Made by a program: the position numbers and the translations under genes. From contig NZ_SMKX01000086.1 in assembly GCF_004349055.1 (NCBI RefSeq), forward strand, positions 1 through 35,753: DNA of 35,753 bases, given 5' to 3'. A model generated the notes under the pieces. That model was not told the origin of the DNA and did no database searches. It saw only the letters and a list, made by a program, of their open reading frames with translations. This document shows positions 14,753 through 22,720 of this stretch, in pieces. Each line of letters starts with the position of its first letter. Position 1 is the first letter of the stretch. The DNA is from Kribbella antibiotica. GTDB lineage: Bacteria > Actinomycetota > Actinomycetes > Propionibacteriales > Kribbellaceae.

Positions 14753-16531
14753 TCAGCGTTCGCCGTGCCAGGAGTGCCACAGCGCGGCATAGGGGCCCTG
14801 GGCATCGACCAGCTCGTCATGTCCGCCCAGCTCCACAATCCTGCCGTCCTCGACCACCGCAATCACGTCCGCATCGTGTGCGGTGTGCAGGCGGTGCGCG
14901 ATCGCCACCACGGTCCTGCCCTCCAGGACCCCGGCCAACGACCGCTCCAGGTGCCGAGCGGCCCGCGGGTCCATCAACGAGGTCGCCTCGTCGAGGACCA
15001 GCGTGTGCGGGTCGGCCAGCACCAGCCGGGCCAGCGCGACCTGCTGAGCCTGGGCCGGCGTCAGCGTGACGCCACCCGAGCCCACCTCGGTGTCGAGACC
15101 GTCGTCGAACCCAGCGACCCAGCCGTCGGCATCTACCGACCGCAGTGCCGCCCACAGGTCAGCGTCGGTCGCCTCTGTCCGAGCCAGCCGCAGGTTGTCG
15201 CGGACACTGCCGACGAACACGTGGTGCTCCTGGTTGACCAGGGCCACGTGACTGCGCACCTGCTCGGCCGACATCTTGTCGAGGGCCGCACCACCCAGGG
15301 TGATGTCACCGACCCGCGGCGAGTAGATCCCGGCCAGCAGCCTGCCCAGTGTGGACTTGCCGGCACCGGACGGGCCCACGAGCGCGACCCGGGCTCCGGG
15401 CGCGACAGTGAGCGTGACGCCGTGCAGCACGTCGCGTCCCTCGAGGTAGCCGAAGCGCACCTCGTCAGCCAGCACAGTCCGGCCATTCGGCTCGCGTCCC
15501 TCACCAGACTGCTCGGTCTCGACCTCGCGGACGCCAACCAGCCGGGCGAGCGACACCTGCGCCACCTGGAGTTCGTCGTACCAGCGGATCATCATGTTGA
15601 CCGGCTCAATGAGCATCTGGATGTATAGCGCGCTCGTGGTGAGTGCGCCGACGGTCATCCAGCCCTGGAGGACGAAACCGCCACCGATCATCAGCACGGC
15701 GGCCAGTGCGACCGTGTGGGTCATGTTGATCACCGGGAACAGGATCATCCGCAGGTAGAGCGTGTACTTCTCCCAGGCGACCCACTGACCGATCCGGGTG
15801 TCACCCAGACCGATCCGGCGAGCGCCGAGCCGGTGCGACTCGACAGTCCGGCCGGCGTCCACGGTCTCCGCCAGCGCGGAGGCAACTGCGGCGTACCCGG
15901 CGGCCTCCGACCGGTAGGCCTGCGGTGCACGGCGGAAGTACCACCGGCCGCCGATGATCAGGATCGGTGCAGCGATCACCACCGCGAGCGCCAGCGGCGG
16001 TGCGGTGACAATCAGTGCGCCGATCAGTAGTGACGCCCACAGCACGGCGATCGTCAGCTGCGGCACGGCGTCTCGCATGGCGTGCGAGAGCCGGTCGATG
16101 TCGGTGGTGATCCGGGACAGCAGGTCACCGGTCCCGGCGCGCTCCAGCACACCAGGCGGCAGCCCGACGGCCCGGACCAGGAAGTCCTCGCGCAGATCCG
16201 CGAGCATCTCCTCACCGAGCACCGCACCACGCAGTCTGGTCATTCGGACGAACACCGTCTGCACCAGCAGGGCGATAGTGAAGCCCAGCACGACATACGG
16301 CAGGTCGACGTCCTTCTGACCTTCGGACAGCTTCTGGACCACGTTGCCGAGCAGCCAGGGCCCGACCATGCCGCTCAGCGCGGCCGCTGCGTTCACCACA
16401 GTCAGCCACCCGAACGCACGGCGGTGCCTGCGGAACAGCGTCTTCAGGTAGGCGCGAACAGTCGCGCTCCCTGCCACCGGCAGCCGGACCACTTCCTGTG
16501 GCGCTGCCGGGTCGTACAGAGGGGGCTTCAC
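14753..16531 (-). CDS. ABC exporter half-transporter with intact Walker A and degenerate signature
   Basis: The 592-residue protein is a six-helix ABC transmembrane domain (about 35-330) fused to a nucleotide-binding domain (about 350-592). Walker A GPSGAGKST (386-394), Q-loop Gln434, Walker B LVLDE (511-515) and the H-loop His546 are intact. The signature motif is LTPAQ (490-494) instead of LSGGQ. Its GTG start overlaps the TGA of the preceding gene by 4 bp, so the two are coupled and almost certainly form a heterodimer. Its Walker A would pair with the partner's intact LSGGQ to make the working ATP site. The substrate is unknown; heterodimeric exporters of this kind often export drugs, lipids or peptides. 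A strong terminator follows. Confidence 0.9.
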   Translation of the reverse strand: MKPPLYDPAAPQEVVRLPVAGSATVRAYLKTLFRRHRRAFGWLTVVNAAAALSGMVGPWLLGNVVQKLSEGQKDVDLPYVVLGFTIALLVQTVFVRMTRLRGAVLGEEMLADLREDFLVRAVGLPPGVLERAGTGDLLSRITTDIDRLSHAMRDAVPQLTIAVLWASLLIGALIVTAPPLALAVVIAAPILIIGGRWYFRRAPQAYRSEAAGYAAVASALAETVDAGRTVESHRLGARRIGLGDTRIGQWVAWEKYTLYLRMILFPVINMTHTVALAAVLMIGGGFVLQGWMTVGALTTSALYIQMLIEPVNMMIRWYDELQVAQVSLARLVGVREVETEQSGEGREPNGRTVLADEVRFGYLEGRDVLHGVTLTVAPGARVALVGPSGAGKSTLGRLLAGIYSPRVGDITLGGAALDKMSAEQVRSHVALVNQEHHVFVGSVRDNLRLARTEATDADLWAALRSVDADGWVAGFDDGLDTEVGSGGVTLTPAQAQQVALARLVLADPHTLVLDEATSLMDPRAARHLERSLAGVLEGRTVVAIAHRLHTAHDADVIAVVEDGRIVELGGHDELVDAQGPYAALWHSWHGER

Positions 16532-18291
16532 ACCGACTCCTCAAGAGTTGGCTCTTGTTCACGGGTGACGACCGCGCGGTACCGCGGATTGGTGTGCACC
16601 AGTTCGTGGTGCGTGCCGACAGCGTCGACGCGCCCATCCGGCACGAACACCACCCGCTCCGCGCGGTCCAGCATCAGCGGGCTGGACGTGAACACCACAG
16701 TGGTCCGTCCGGCCCTTAAGAGGCGCAGTCCGTCAGCGATCCGGGCCTCGGTGTGCGCGTCGACCGCACTGGTCGGTTCGTCGAGCACGAGCACCTGCGG
16801 ATCGACGTACAGGGATCTGGCCAGTGCAACGCGCTGCCGCTGCCCACCGGACAGCGAACGGCCGCGCTCGGTCAGCACTGCCTGCATCGCATCGGTTTCA
16901 CCGGCAGGCAAGCTCTGACGCAGTACGTCGAGGATGTCCGCGCACTGCGCAGCCTCCAGTGCTGTCTCCGGAGAGACCGCACCACTGGACGGTACGTCGA
17001 ACAGGTCGCGCACTGTGCCAGACAGCAGCACCGGGTCCTTGTCCTGCACCATGACGACCGTGCGCGCCGAATCCAGCGGCAGGTCATCCAGACCCACACC
17101 GCCCAGCTGCACCGACGCCTCATCCGGCTCGGCCGTCGGACTGTGTCCGCCCAGCCGGTCGGCCAGCAGACCGCCCGCATCCGGATCGCCGGACACCACT
17201 GCGGTGAAGGAACCAGCCGGCACCTGCAGACCGGAGACCGGGTCGAACAGATCGCCCTCAGGCAGCTGCGCCGCAGCCGTGCCCATGGTCTCGTCGGTGC
17301 GCTGCAGTGACAGCACCCGAGCAGCCCGCTTGGCCGACACCTTCGAGAAGATGAACGCGCTCGCGGTCTCCTCGAACGTGTGCAGCGGCACCATCAGGAA
17401 AGTAATGAACCCGTACGTCGTGACGAGCTCACCGACCGAGATCCGGCCGGACGACACCATCCGGACGCCCATCCAGACGATCAGCACCAGGAACAGACCG
17501 AACAGCAGAACCTGCAGTGCGGCGATCAGCGACCACATGCGAGCGCTACGGACTGCACTGGCGCGGTACTCCTGGGAGGCGGCGCGGTAGCGGTCCAGGA
17601 ACAGCTGCTCACCGCCGATGCCGCGCAGCACGCGCAGACCGGCCACAGTGTCCGCGGCCAGCTCGGTGGCACGACCGCCCTTGGCCCGCTGGGCGTCGGC
17701 GCGACGCTCGGCCGGGCCCATCAGCGGCACGATCGAGAAGGCCAGCACCGGAACGGCGATGGCGACGACTAGACCGAGCTGCGGCTCGTAGAACAGTAGC
17801 CCGATCACCACGGCGAACGACGTCAGCAGGGCGGCGGCGAACCGGCCGAGCACCTCGACGAACCAGCCGATCTTCTCGACGTCGCCGCTGCTCACCGCCA
17901 CCACTTCGCCGGCCGCGATCCGCCGCGTGAGCAACGAGCCCAGCTCCGACGCCTTGCGCATCAGCAGTTGCTGCAGACGCGACGCCGTACTGATCCAGTT
18001 GGAGACCACGGCACGGTGGAAGAACGAGTCCGCTCCGGCTTTGGCCGCACCGAAGGCAAGCAGGAGTGCACCGGCGAGGATCAGCCTCGACCCGGACTTG
18101 TCGATCACGGCCTGCACGGCCATGCCGACCGCGATCGGGGCCGCGGCGATCCCGCCGAAGAAGATCAAACCCCAGAAGATCGCGAGCGCTTGGCCGCGCA
18201 GCTGCTGGTGCTCGAGCCAGAGAATGAGTCGGAGTCCGGACCGGGTGTCTGGCACACCTGGGTCGGCAAACGGAAGGAGGCGCAAAGACAT
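16528..18291 (-). CDS. ABC exporter half-transporter with lost Walker A and intact signature
   Basis: The 587-residue protein is the first gene of the two-gene exporter operon. It has a six-helix membrane domain (about 30-320) and a C-terminal nucleotide-binding domain. The signature LSGGQ (480-484) and Walker B VLVLDE (Glu505) are intact. The Walker A position (about 367-378) reads VSGDPDAGGLLA, with no Lys and no GKS/T, and the H-loop position is TSSP with no His. It therefore cannot bind ATP in the usual way at its own P-loop, and serves as the signature donor for the partner's site. The frame is intact and the rest of the domain is well conserved, so this looks like specialisation, not decay. 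Confidence 0.9.
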   Translation of the reverse strand: MSLRLLPFADPGVPDTRSGLRLILWLEHQQLRGQALAIFWGLIFFGGIAAAPIAVGMAVQAVIDKSGSRLILAGALLLAFGAAKAGADSFFHRAVVSNWISTASRLQQLLMRKASELGSLLTRRIAAGEVVAVSSGDVEKIGWFVEVLGRFAAALLTSFAVVIGLLFYEPQLGLVVAIAVPVLAFSIVPLMGPAERRADAQRAKGGRATELAADTVAGLRVLRGIGGEQLFLDRYRAASQEYRASAVRSARMWSLIAALQVLLFGLFLVLIVWMGVRMVSSGRISVGELVTTYGFITFLMVPLHTFEETASAFIFSKVSAKRAARVLSLQRTDETMGTAAAQLPEGDLFDPVSGLQVPAGSFTAVVSGDPDAGGLLADRLGGHSPTAEPDEASVQLGGVGLDDLPLDSARTVVMVQDKDPVLLSGTVRDLFDVPSSGAVSPETALEAAQCADILDVLRQSLPAGETDAMQAVLTERGRSLSGGQRQRVALARSLYVDPQVLVLDEPTSAVDAHTEARIADGLRLLRAGRTTVVFTSSPLMLDRAERVVFVPDGRVDAVGTHHELVHTNPRYRAVVTREQEPTLEESV

Positions 18292-18353
18292 GACGTCTCA
18301 CAAACAGGGACATAGAGGGGGTATGAAGGGCACCTGACCAGGCGAATACCTCA

Positions 18354-18384
18354 ACCCTAGGCGGGCCCTCCGACAGCCCGTCAA
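18354..18384 (-). promoter_or_regulatory. Putative promoter of the ABC exporter operon
   Basis: On the minus strand TTGACG (18379-18384) and TAGGGT (18354-18359) are separated by 19 bp, slightly wider than usual. Transcription would begin near 18347, giving a leader of about 55 nt before the ATG at 18291. No clear Shine-Dalgarno precedes that ATG. Confidence 0.4.
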
Positions 18385-18417
18385 ACCCTTTTCCCACCCC
18401 TTGTCGGGGACCCGGAG

Positions 18418-19440
18418 TTAAGCCTCGGTGATCCCGGCCGTGCCGAGGGCCCGCAGGCGACCGCGCAGGATCTTCTGCCGGCGCTCCTCTTCCGGGAACA
18501 GATCGACGTACGCCGTCCCCCGCGCAGCGAGCAGGTCGTCGTCCAGCCGCCGTACGGTGCCGGCGGGGAACCGATGCGTCATCGCAGCCTGTACGGCGAC
18601 GCTGTCGACGTCTGCGAGCAGTTCGGTGAGCCCTTCCTCGGTGGTGACGCCCATGCGGGACAGGATGCTCAGAATCCACGCGTAGTGGTTCGTCTTGGCG
18701 TGGGGGGCATCCGGGTAACGACGGGTCAGGTACGTCGTCAGGATCGAGGTGTTGAGGTCTCGCGGCGACTTGTTCGGCGCAGCGGCCGCCAGCTCACGGT
18801 AGAGCCGGTCGATCTCGGTGAACTCATTGTCGACCAGTTCCATCAGCGCAGCCGCCAGCAGGAACCGCCGGTCGAACTCCGGCTTGCGGTCCGGCGGGAT
18901 GTCCAGCTTGTACCGGATGTCGTGCTCGAACTCGGCCCACGCGTGCTGAACCGCGGTCCGGACCTGGATCTCCATCGTCAGGTTCTTCAGTACGGCGTAC
19001 TCCGGCAGTTCGCGCCGATGCGCGTTCAGCCGCACCAGATAGTGCTTGCTGGCATAGCCGAAAACACCCTGTGCGCGAGTATGCGCACCCATGTCGGTGT
19101 GCTCGACGATCTCGAACTCTTCCTCGATCACCTCACACACCCGTTCCACCGCCTCGACCAGGAACGTGATGACCCGAGCCGCGACCAAGTCGGTGATCTG
19201 CTCCAGCGGCTCCTCGTACTTGGGCCGCTGCGGATCATCCGGATGCGGCTTGGAAGCCTTGGCCAGGAACGACTCGGGATCCTTGGCCCGGGCGGTCGCG
19301 GTGAGGTAGTTGATGCCCTCTTCCTCGCCGATCAACTCATTGATCAACGACTCGAGCTTCCGAGCACCCCCGACGTACTGCTGGTGCACCCGCTCGTACA
19401 ACGCCGCGGCCTGCACTGCCCACTCCACCCGCCCAACCAT
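18418..19440 (-). CDS. RelA/SpoT-type alarmone synthetase without hydrolase domain
   Basis: The 340-residue protein has a complete RelA_SpoT synthetase domain. R-x-K-x-x-x-S-x-x-x-K is at 51-61 (Arg51, Lys53, Ser57, Lys61). The DLVAAR metal/base motif is at 84-89, GYASKH at 128-133, and EIQVRT with Glu157 is followed by the helix AWAEFEHDIRYK. There is no N-terminal HD hydrolase domain and no TGS/ACT region. It is therefore a small-alarmone-synthetase-like enzyme making (p)ppGpp, or a related pyrophosphotransferase such as toxSAS, which modify tRNA or make toxic alarmones. A C-terminal extension of about 110 residues is unfamiliar. TATCGT lies 6 nt before the ATG, so the mRNA is probably leaderless. 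It is divergent from an AAA ATPase gene. Confidence 0.85.
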   Translation of the reverse strand: MVGRVEWAVQAAALYERVHQQYVGGARKLESLINELIGEEEGINYLTATARAKDPESFLAKASKPHPDDPQRPKYEEPLEQITDLVAARVITFLVEAVERVCEVIEEEFEIVEHTDMGAHTRAQGVFGYASKHYLVRLNAHRRELPEYAVLKNLTMEIQVRTAVQHAWAEFEHDIRYKLDIPPDRKPEFDRRFLLAAALMELVDNEFTEIDRLYRELAAAAPNKSPRDLNTSILTTYLTRRYPDAPHAKTNHYAWILSILSRMGVTTEEGLTELLADVDSVAVQAAMTHRFPAGTVRRLDDDLLAARGTAYVDLFPEEERRQKILRGRLRALGTAGITEA

Positions 19441-19589
19441 GCGGGAACGATAGTGCTATTCGGGTCGCTGGGGGTGTCTATCACTATCTACTGTTTTTGC
19501 TAGAAAGTTGTAGAGAGTCCTCGCGACACGCTCTGGTTGTTGATTGGTCAATCTACGGAAAATGCTAGACAGCCTCATACAGTGGCAGC
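19441..19589. promoter_or_regulatory. Divergent promoter region of synthetase and AAA ATPase
   Basis: This 149-bp spacer is distinctly richer in A+T than its surroundings. Leaderless-type -10 hexamers face each way: TATCGT on the minus strand (19447-19452) and TACAGT on the plus strand (19578-19583), each exactly 6 nt from its ATG. Between them are the direct repeat TGCTAGA (19498-19504 and 19563-19569) and the inverted repeat GATTG-gt-CAATC (19542-19553), candidates for a shared operator. Confidence 0.5.
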
Positions 19590-20783
19590 ATGGATCCGAT
19601 CCGGAATCCCTATGCGCCCGGCGCCGGTCAGCGGCCGCCTGAGCTGGCCGGACGCGACACCGAGGTGCGGCAGTTCGAGGTAGTGCTCGAACGCGTCGCT
19701 GCAGGCAGACCGGAGCGGAGTCTCGTTCTGAGTGGACTCCGTGGGGTGGGCAAGACAGTTCTGCTCAATACGCTGCGGAGTCAGGCGATCAAGCGCGCCT
19801 GGGGGACTGGGAAGATCGAGGCCCGGCCGGATCAGAGCATCCGGTTGCCGATCGCTCAGGCGCTGCACACCGCGATGCGCGAGCTGGGACACCGGCACCG
19901 CGACGACGAGCGGGTCGACCAGTTCAGCGCCGTACTGAAGGCTTTTGCGCTGCGGACCGATGTGAGCGACCGGAAGGGTATGCGCTGGCACCCGCCGGTG
20001 GATGTGGCCGCCGCAAAGGGCCGTGCGGACTCCGGTGACCTTGAGATGGACCTGATCGAGCTGTTCACCGATGCGGCTGACCTGGCCGGCGATCTGTCGG
20101 TTGGCGTCGGACTGTTCATCGACGAGATGCAGGACATCAGTACTGACGACCTGTCCGCGCTCTGCGCCGCCTGCCACGAGATCTCGCAGCAGTCAGCGCC
20201 CATGGTGGTTGTCGGAGCTGGCCTGCCCCACCTGCCCGCCGTACTGTCCGCCAGCAAGTCCTACTCCGAGCGACTCTTCCGCTACGTGCGGGTCGATCGC
20301 CTGGAGCGTGAGGCGTGTGACCGCGCGCTGATGATCCCCGCCGAGTCCGAAGGCGTTGAGTACGACCCCGAAGCCTTGGACGAGCTCTACGCCCAGACCG
20401 ACGGCTACCCGTACTTCGTCCAAGCCTTCGCCCACGCCACCTGGGACCACGCCCCCACCTCCCCCATCACCATCAAAGACGTAGCCGTAGCCGCCCCCTC
20501 AGCCTCCGCCGAACTAACCGTCGGCTTCTTCGGCTCCCGCTACGAGCGCGCGACCCCGGCCGAACGCGAATACATGCGCGCCATGGCCGAACTAGGCATA
20601 GCCGCCGACGACGGCTCAGTCCCCACCGCCGAGGTAGCCACCACCCTCAACCGCAAACCCCAGTCCCTCTCCCCAGCCCGAGACGGCCTGATCAAGAAAG
20701 GCCTCGTCTTCTCCGCCGAACGCGGAACCGTAGCCTTCACCGTCCCCCACTTCGGCAAATTCCTCCGCACCCGCACGGCGTAA
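19590..20783 (+). CDS. AAA/ORC1-like ATPase with C-terminal winged helix
   Basis: The 397-residue P-loop ATPase starts with an NPYAPGAGQRPPELAGRD leader, typical of a family of actinobacterial stand-alone AAA proteins. Walker A is GLRGVGKT (49-56), Walker B with adjacent acidic residues is FIDEMQD (176-182), and a sensor-1-like VVGAGLPHL follows. The region after about residue 310 is a winged-helix fold (TPAEREYMRAMAELG, then the HTH-like SLSPARDGLIKKGLV). This is the architecture of ORC1/Cdc6-like and STAND-type ATPases that bind DNA or act as sensors. No effector domain is visible, so the biological role is unknown. TACAGT 6 nt upstream of the ATG suggests leaderless expression. It is divergent from the alarmone synthetase gene. 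Confidence 0.82.
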   Translation: MDPIRNPYAPGAGQRPPELAGRDTEVRQFEVVLERVAAGRPERSLVLSGLRGVGKTVLLNTLRSQAIKRAWGTGKIEARPDQSIRLPIAQALHTAMRELGHRHRDDERVDQFSAVLKAFALRTDVSDRKGMRWHPPVDVAAAKGRADSGDLEMDLIELFTDAADLAGDLSVGVGLFIDEMQDISTDDLSALCAACHEISQQSAPMVVVGAGLPHLPAVLSASKSYSERLFRYVRVDRLEREACDRALMIPAESEGVEYDPEALDELYAQTDGYPYFVQAFAHATWDHAPTSPITIKDVAVAAPSASAELTVGFFGSRYERATPAEREYMRAMAELGIAADDGSVPTAEVATTLNRKPQSLSPARDGLIKKGLVFSAERGTVAFTVPHFGKFLRTRTA

Positions 20784-21019
20784 CTTCGCCTCCCGCGGTT
20801 GTCCCACCCATCCCCTGAACCGCGCGCGGTTGTTCAGCTGGGCTGGGGAGCGCAATGAACCGGGATTGACCGGCAGAACTCCCCAGTGGCCGCCGCCCCG
20901 CGCCACCACATGTGGCCGGAGACAGACACCCCTGGAGTTAACGGCGTCTCCCGGTCGCCGCGCCGGCTTTGGTCGGTCCCGGTTTGCGGTCGTGGATTTG
21001 GTATCCGTTGGGGGAGTTT

Positions 21020-21060
21020 GGGGAGTGCTACCTGCCGATTCAGGTGGGGTAGCGCTCCCC
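21020..21060. repeat. 13-bp inverted repeat hairpin in the gene-free region
   Basis: GGGGAGTGCTACC (21020-21032) pairs with GGTAGCGCTCCCC (21048-21060), with one non-Watson-Crick position, leaving a 15-nt loop that contains a possible inner CCTG/CAGG pairing. It is too far (237 bp) from the AAA ATPase stop to be a simple terminator. Confidence 0.55.
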
Positions 21061-21241
21061 AGCCCTGCCGATGTTCATCACCGGCCGGTGCACCCCCAAG
21101 CCCAGCCAACCGGTTTCCGCGCGAACCCCGTGGCACGCGCCTTGAGCACGGTTCAGTCATTGATCGGGCCGGAAAACGACTGATGGGTGCCTCGGCGTGG
21201 CCGGGGACCGCGCTGGTCAACCCATCAGGTGCGGTACGGCG

Positions 21242-21290
21242 CCTTTGTGGACCGAAATGGGCAGCCGACGCCCATGGTGATCCACAAAGG
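21242..21290 (-). terminator. Nested hairpin downstream of the macrodomain gene
   Basis: CCTTTGTGGA (21242-21251) pairs perfectly with TCCACAAAGG (21281-21290), and TGGGC (21258-21262) pairs with GCCCA (21270-21274) inside it. It lies 26 bp after the macrodomain stop on the minus strand, the right place for its terminator, although no T-tract follows. Confidence 0.6.
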
Positions 21291-21315
21291 GGCGGCAACC
21301 CTGCGGATATCGGAG

Positions 21316-21792
21316 TCAGGCGGCTGGTGCGAAGATGCGGATGTCTACGCGATCGGCGACCGGGGCGAGCTCGTGGTGGATGAGCGGCTCGACGTCCGCC
21401 CAGGTGAGCCCGCCGTACCCGCAGCCGAGGGGTGGGATCGCGATCGACTCGAGTTCGAGCTCGTCGATCACGCGGACCAGATCGACCAGGCCGGCCTCGA
21501 TGTCGGTCAGCTTCGAGGTCGAGCGCCAGTGCTGTTTGGTCGGGAAGTTGATGATGAAGCAAGGTGGCGCCGACCAGACGTGCATGTGGCCGAGTTGGAT
21601 TTCGCCGCGTTGGCAGGCGGCGCGGTAGTCGCGGAACATGTCCGGCCAGGTCTGTTTGAACTGCAGGGCGATGCCTTTGCCCATGACGCCCGCTGTGTTG
21701 ACGGCGTTGACCAAGGCATCGGCATCATCGCGCAGCAGATCGCCGCTAACTGTTCGAAGCACCTGCCAAGAGTTACCAGCGCGGACCGACAT
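21316..21792 (-). CDS. DarG/TARG1-like macrodomain protein (stand-alone)
   Basis: The 158-residue protein is a single macrodomain that binds ADP-ribose. Motifs in order: GDLLRDDADALVNAVNTAG, VMGKGIALQFKQTWPDMF, INFPTKQHWR (Lys86, a candidate catalytic Lys as in TARG1/DarG), DIEAGLVDLV, and PPLGCGYGGLTW. The MGKGIALQFK and INFPTKxHWR pair is typical of DarG, the antitoxin that removes ADP-ribose from DNA bases added by the toxin DarT. No DarT gene is nearby, and the C-terminal DarT-binding half of a full DarG is absent. It may be a free-standing hydrolase protecting DNA or protein. The ATG at 21792 is chosen because upstream sequence in frame belongs to the divergent gene. No clear ribosome site is seen. 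Confidence 0.85.
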   Translation of the reverse strand: MSVRAGNSWQVLRTVSGDLLRDDADALVNAVNTAGVMGKGIALQFKQTWPDMFRDYRAACQRGEIQLGHMHVWSAPPCFIINFPTKQHWRSTSKLTDIEAGLVDLVRVIDELELESIAIPPLGCGYGGLTWADVEPLIHHELAPVADRVDIRIFAPAA

Positions 21793-21840
21793 ACGGGTGC
21801 TCTTTTGTGCAGGGCTCCGGAGTCTGTAGGGTGAATCGGC

Positions 21841-22683
21841 ATGACCACCGGGCGGAATGGCCAGCGTGCTGGCGTTTCTGCGCGCGGTCGGCACAGCCGA
21901 CGGAAGTCTCATCGGATGCAGTGGTTTTCGGTGACTGCGTTGGCGGTGCTGGGGACTGTGATGGTGGTGCATCCGGATGTGACCGGGCGGCGGAGTTTGG
22001 CTGCTGAGGTTGTTGCCGGGGCAAGCACTCCGGTTGCGCAGCAGGCGCCTGAGGTGAAGTCGACGCCGACGCCTACTCCTTCGGTGCATCTGACGACGCC
22101 GTTGCGGCCGGCACCTACGTTGACTCGGCAGCCGAAGGGCGCGAAGCCGAATGTGACGGCGTCCAGCGGGAAGCTGTCCGTGGTGCCGGGGGTCGACAAG
22201 GCCACTGGGGTGCGGGACAAGCTGACGTACCGGGTGGAGATCGAGCAGGGTGTGTCGGTCAACCCGGCGGCGGTGGCGGCGGCTATTCACAAGACGCTGA
22301 CGGATGCGCGCGGGTGGCAGGCGGTGCACCCGGTGAGCTTTGAGCGCACCGACAAGGCCGATGTGGATCTGCGGATCATCGTGGCCACGCCGACGCTCAC
22401 CGACAAGTTGTGTCTGCCGCTCGATACCGGCGGTGAGGTGTCCTGCCGGGTCGAGGACCGGGTCGTGCTGAACGCCAAGCGGTGGATGTACGCAGTGCCG
22501 GCGTACGGCGGGGATGTCGCGCTCTACCGCAGTTACCTGGTCAACCACGAGGTCGGCCACGCGCTGGGGCATGGGCACTCGACCTGCGCGAAGGCGAAGA
22601 CGCCGGCGCCGGTGATGATGCAGCAGACGAAGGGGCTTGGCGGCTGCCGTCCGAACGCGTGGCCCACGATCAAGGCCACCTGA
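21841..22683 (+). CDS. DUF3152 metalloprotease-like surface protein
   Basis: The 280-residue protein has a basic N-terminus, one membrane anchor (about 29-44), a Pro/Thr-rich linker (about 60-105) and a C-terminal DUF3152 domain. That domain contains the zinc site HEVGHALGHGH at 236-246 and four or more Cys that would be oxidised outside the cell (for example Cys191 and Cys202). It is therefore a type II membrane protein with an extracellular zinc peptidase-like domain; activity of the family has not been shown as far as I know. The upstream hexamer TAGGGT lies 8 nt before the ATG. The gene is divergent from the macrodomain gene with only 48 bp between the starts. Confidence 0.86.
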   Translation: MTTGRNGQRAGVSARGRHSRRKSHRMQWFSVTALAVLGTVMVVHPDVTGRRSLAAEVVAGASTPVAQQAPEVKSTPTPTPSVHLTTPLRPAPTLTRQPKGAKPNVTASSGKLSVVPGVDKATGVRDKLTYRVEIEQGVSVNPAAVAAAIHKTLTDARGWQAVHPVSFERTDKADVDLRIIVATPTLTDKLCLPLDTGGEVSCRVEDRVVLNAKRWMYAVPAYGGDVALYRSYLVNHEVGHALGHGHSTCAKAKTPAPVMMQQTKGLGGCRPNAWPTIKAT

Positions 22684-22720
22684 CCCGTCCCGTGAGAAGC
22701 TGAGCGGGGAGGGAGCAGCC

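Larger units (their letters stand above)
20784..21315. other. Gene-free, hairpin-rich intergenic region
   Basis: No reading frame in this 532-bp stretch looks like a real gene. Long frames on both strands have low-complexity, Arg/Pro-rich translations and no recognisable family. It holds at least four inverted repeats: 20843-20850 with 20879-20886; 21020-21032 with 21048-21060; 21180-21187 with 21221-21228; and 21242-21251 with 21281-21290. GGGGAGCGC at 20845-20853 also matches the reverse complement of 21052-21060. It may be a non-coding RNA locus, a decayed repeat element, or tandem terminators. Confidence 0.5.

Noticed and set aside
16528..18291. Upstream ABC subunit as a decayed pseudogene
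   Set aside because: Although Walker A and the H-loop are lost, the frame is open, the signature and Walker B are intact, and the partner has the complementary losses, which argues for specialisation.
20834..21562. A 242-codon minus-strand frame and a 165-codon plus-strand frame across the gene-free region
   Set aside because: The translations are Arg/Gly/Pro-rich with no recognisable motif, they overlap the macrodomain gene in other phases, and they have no ribosome site.
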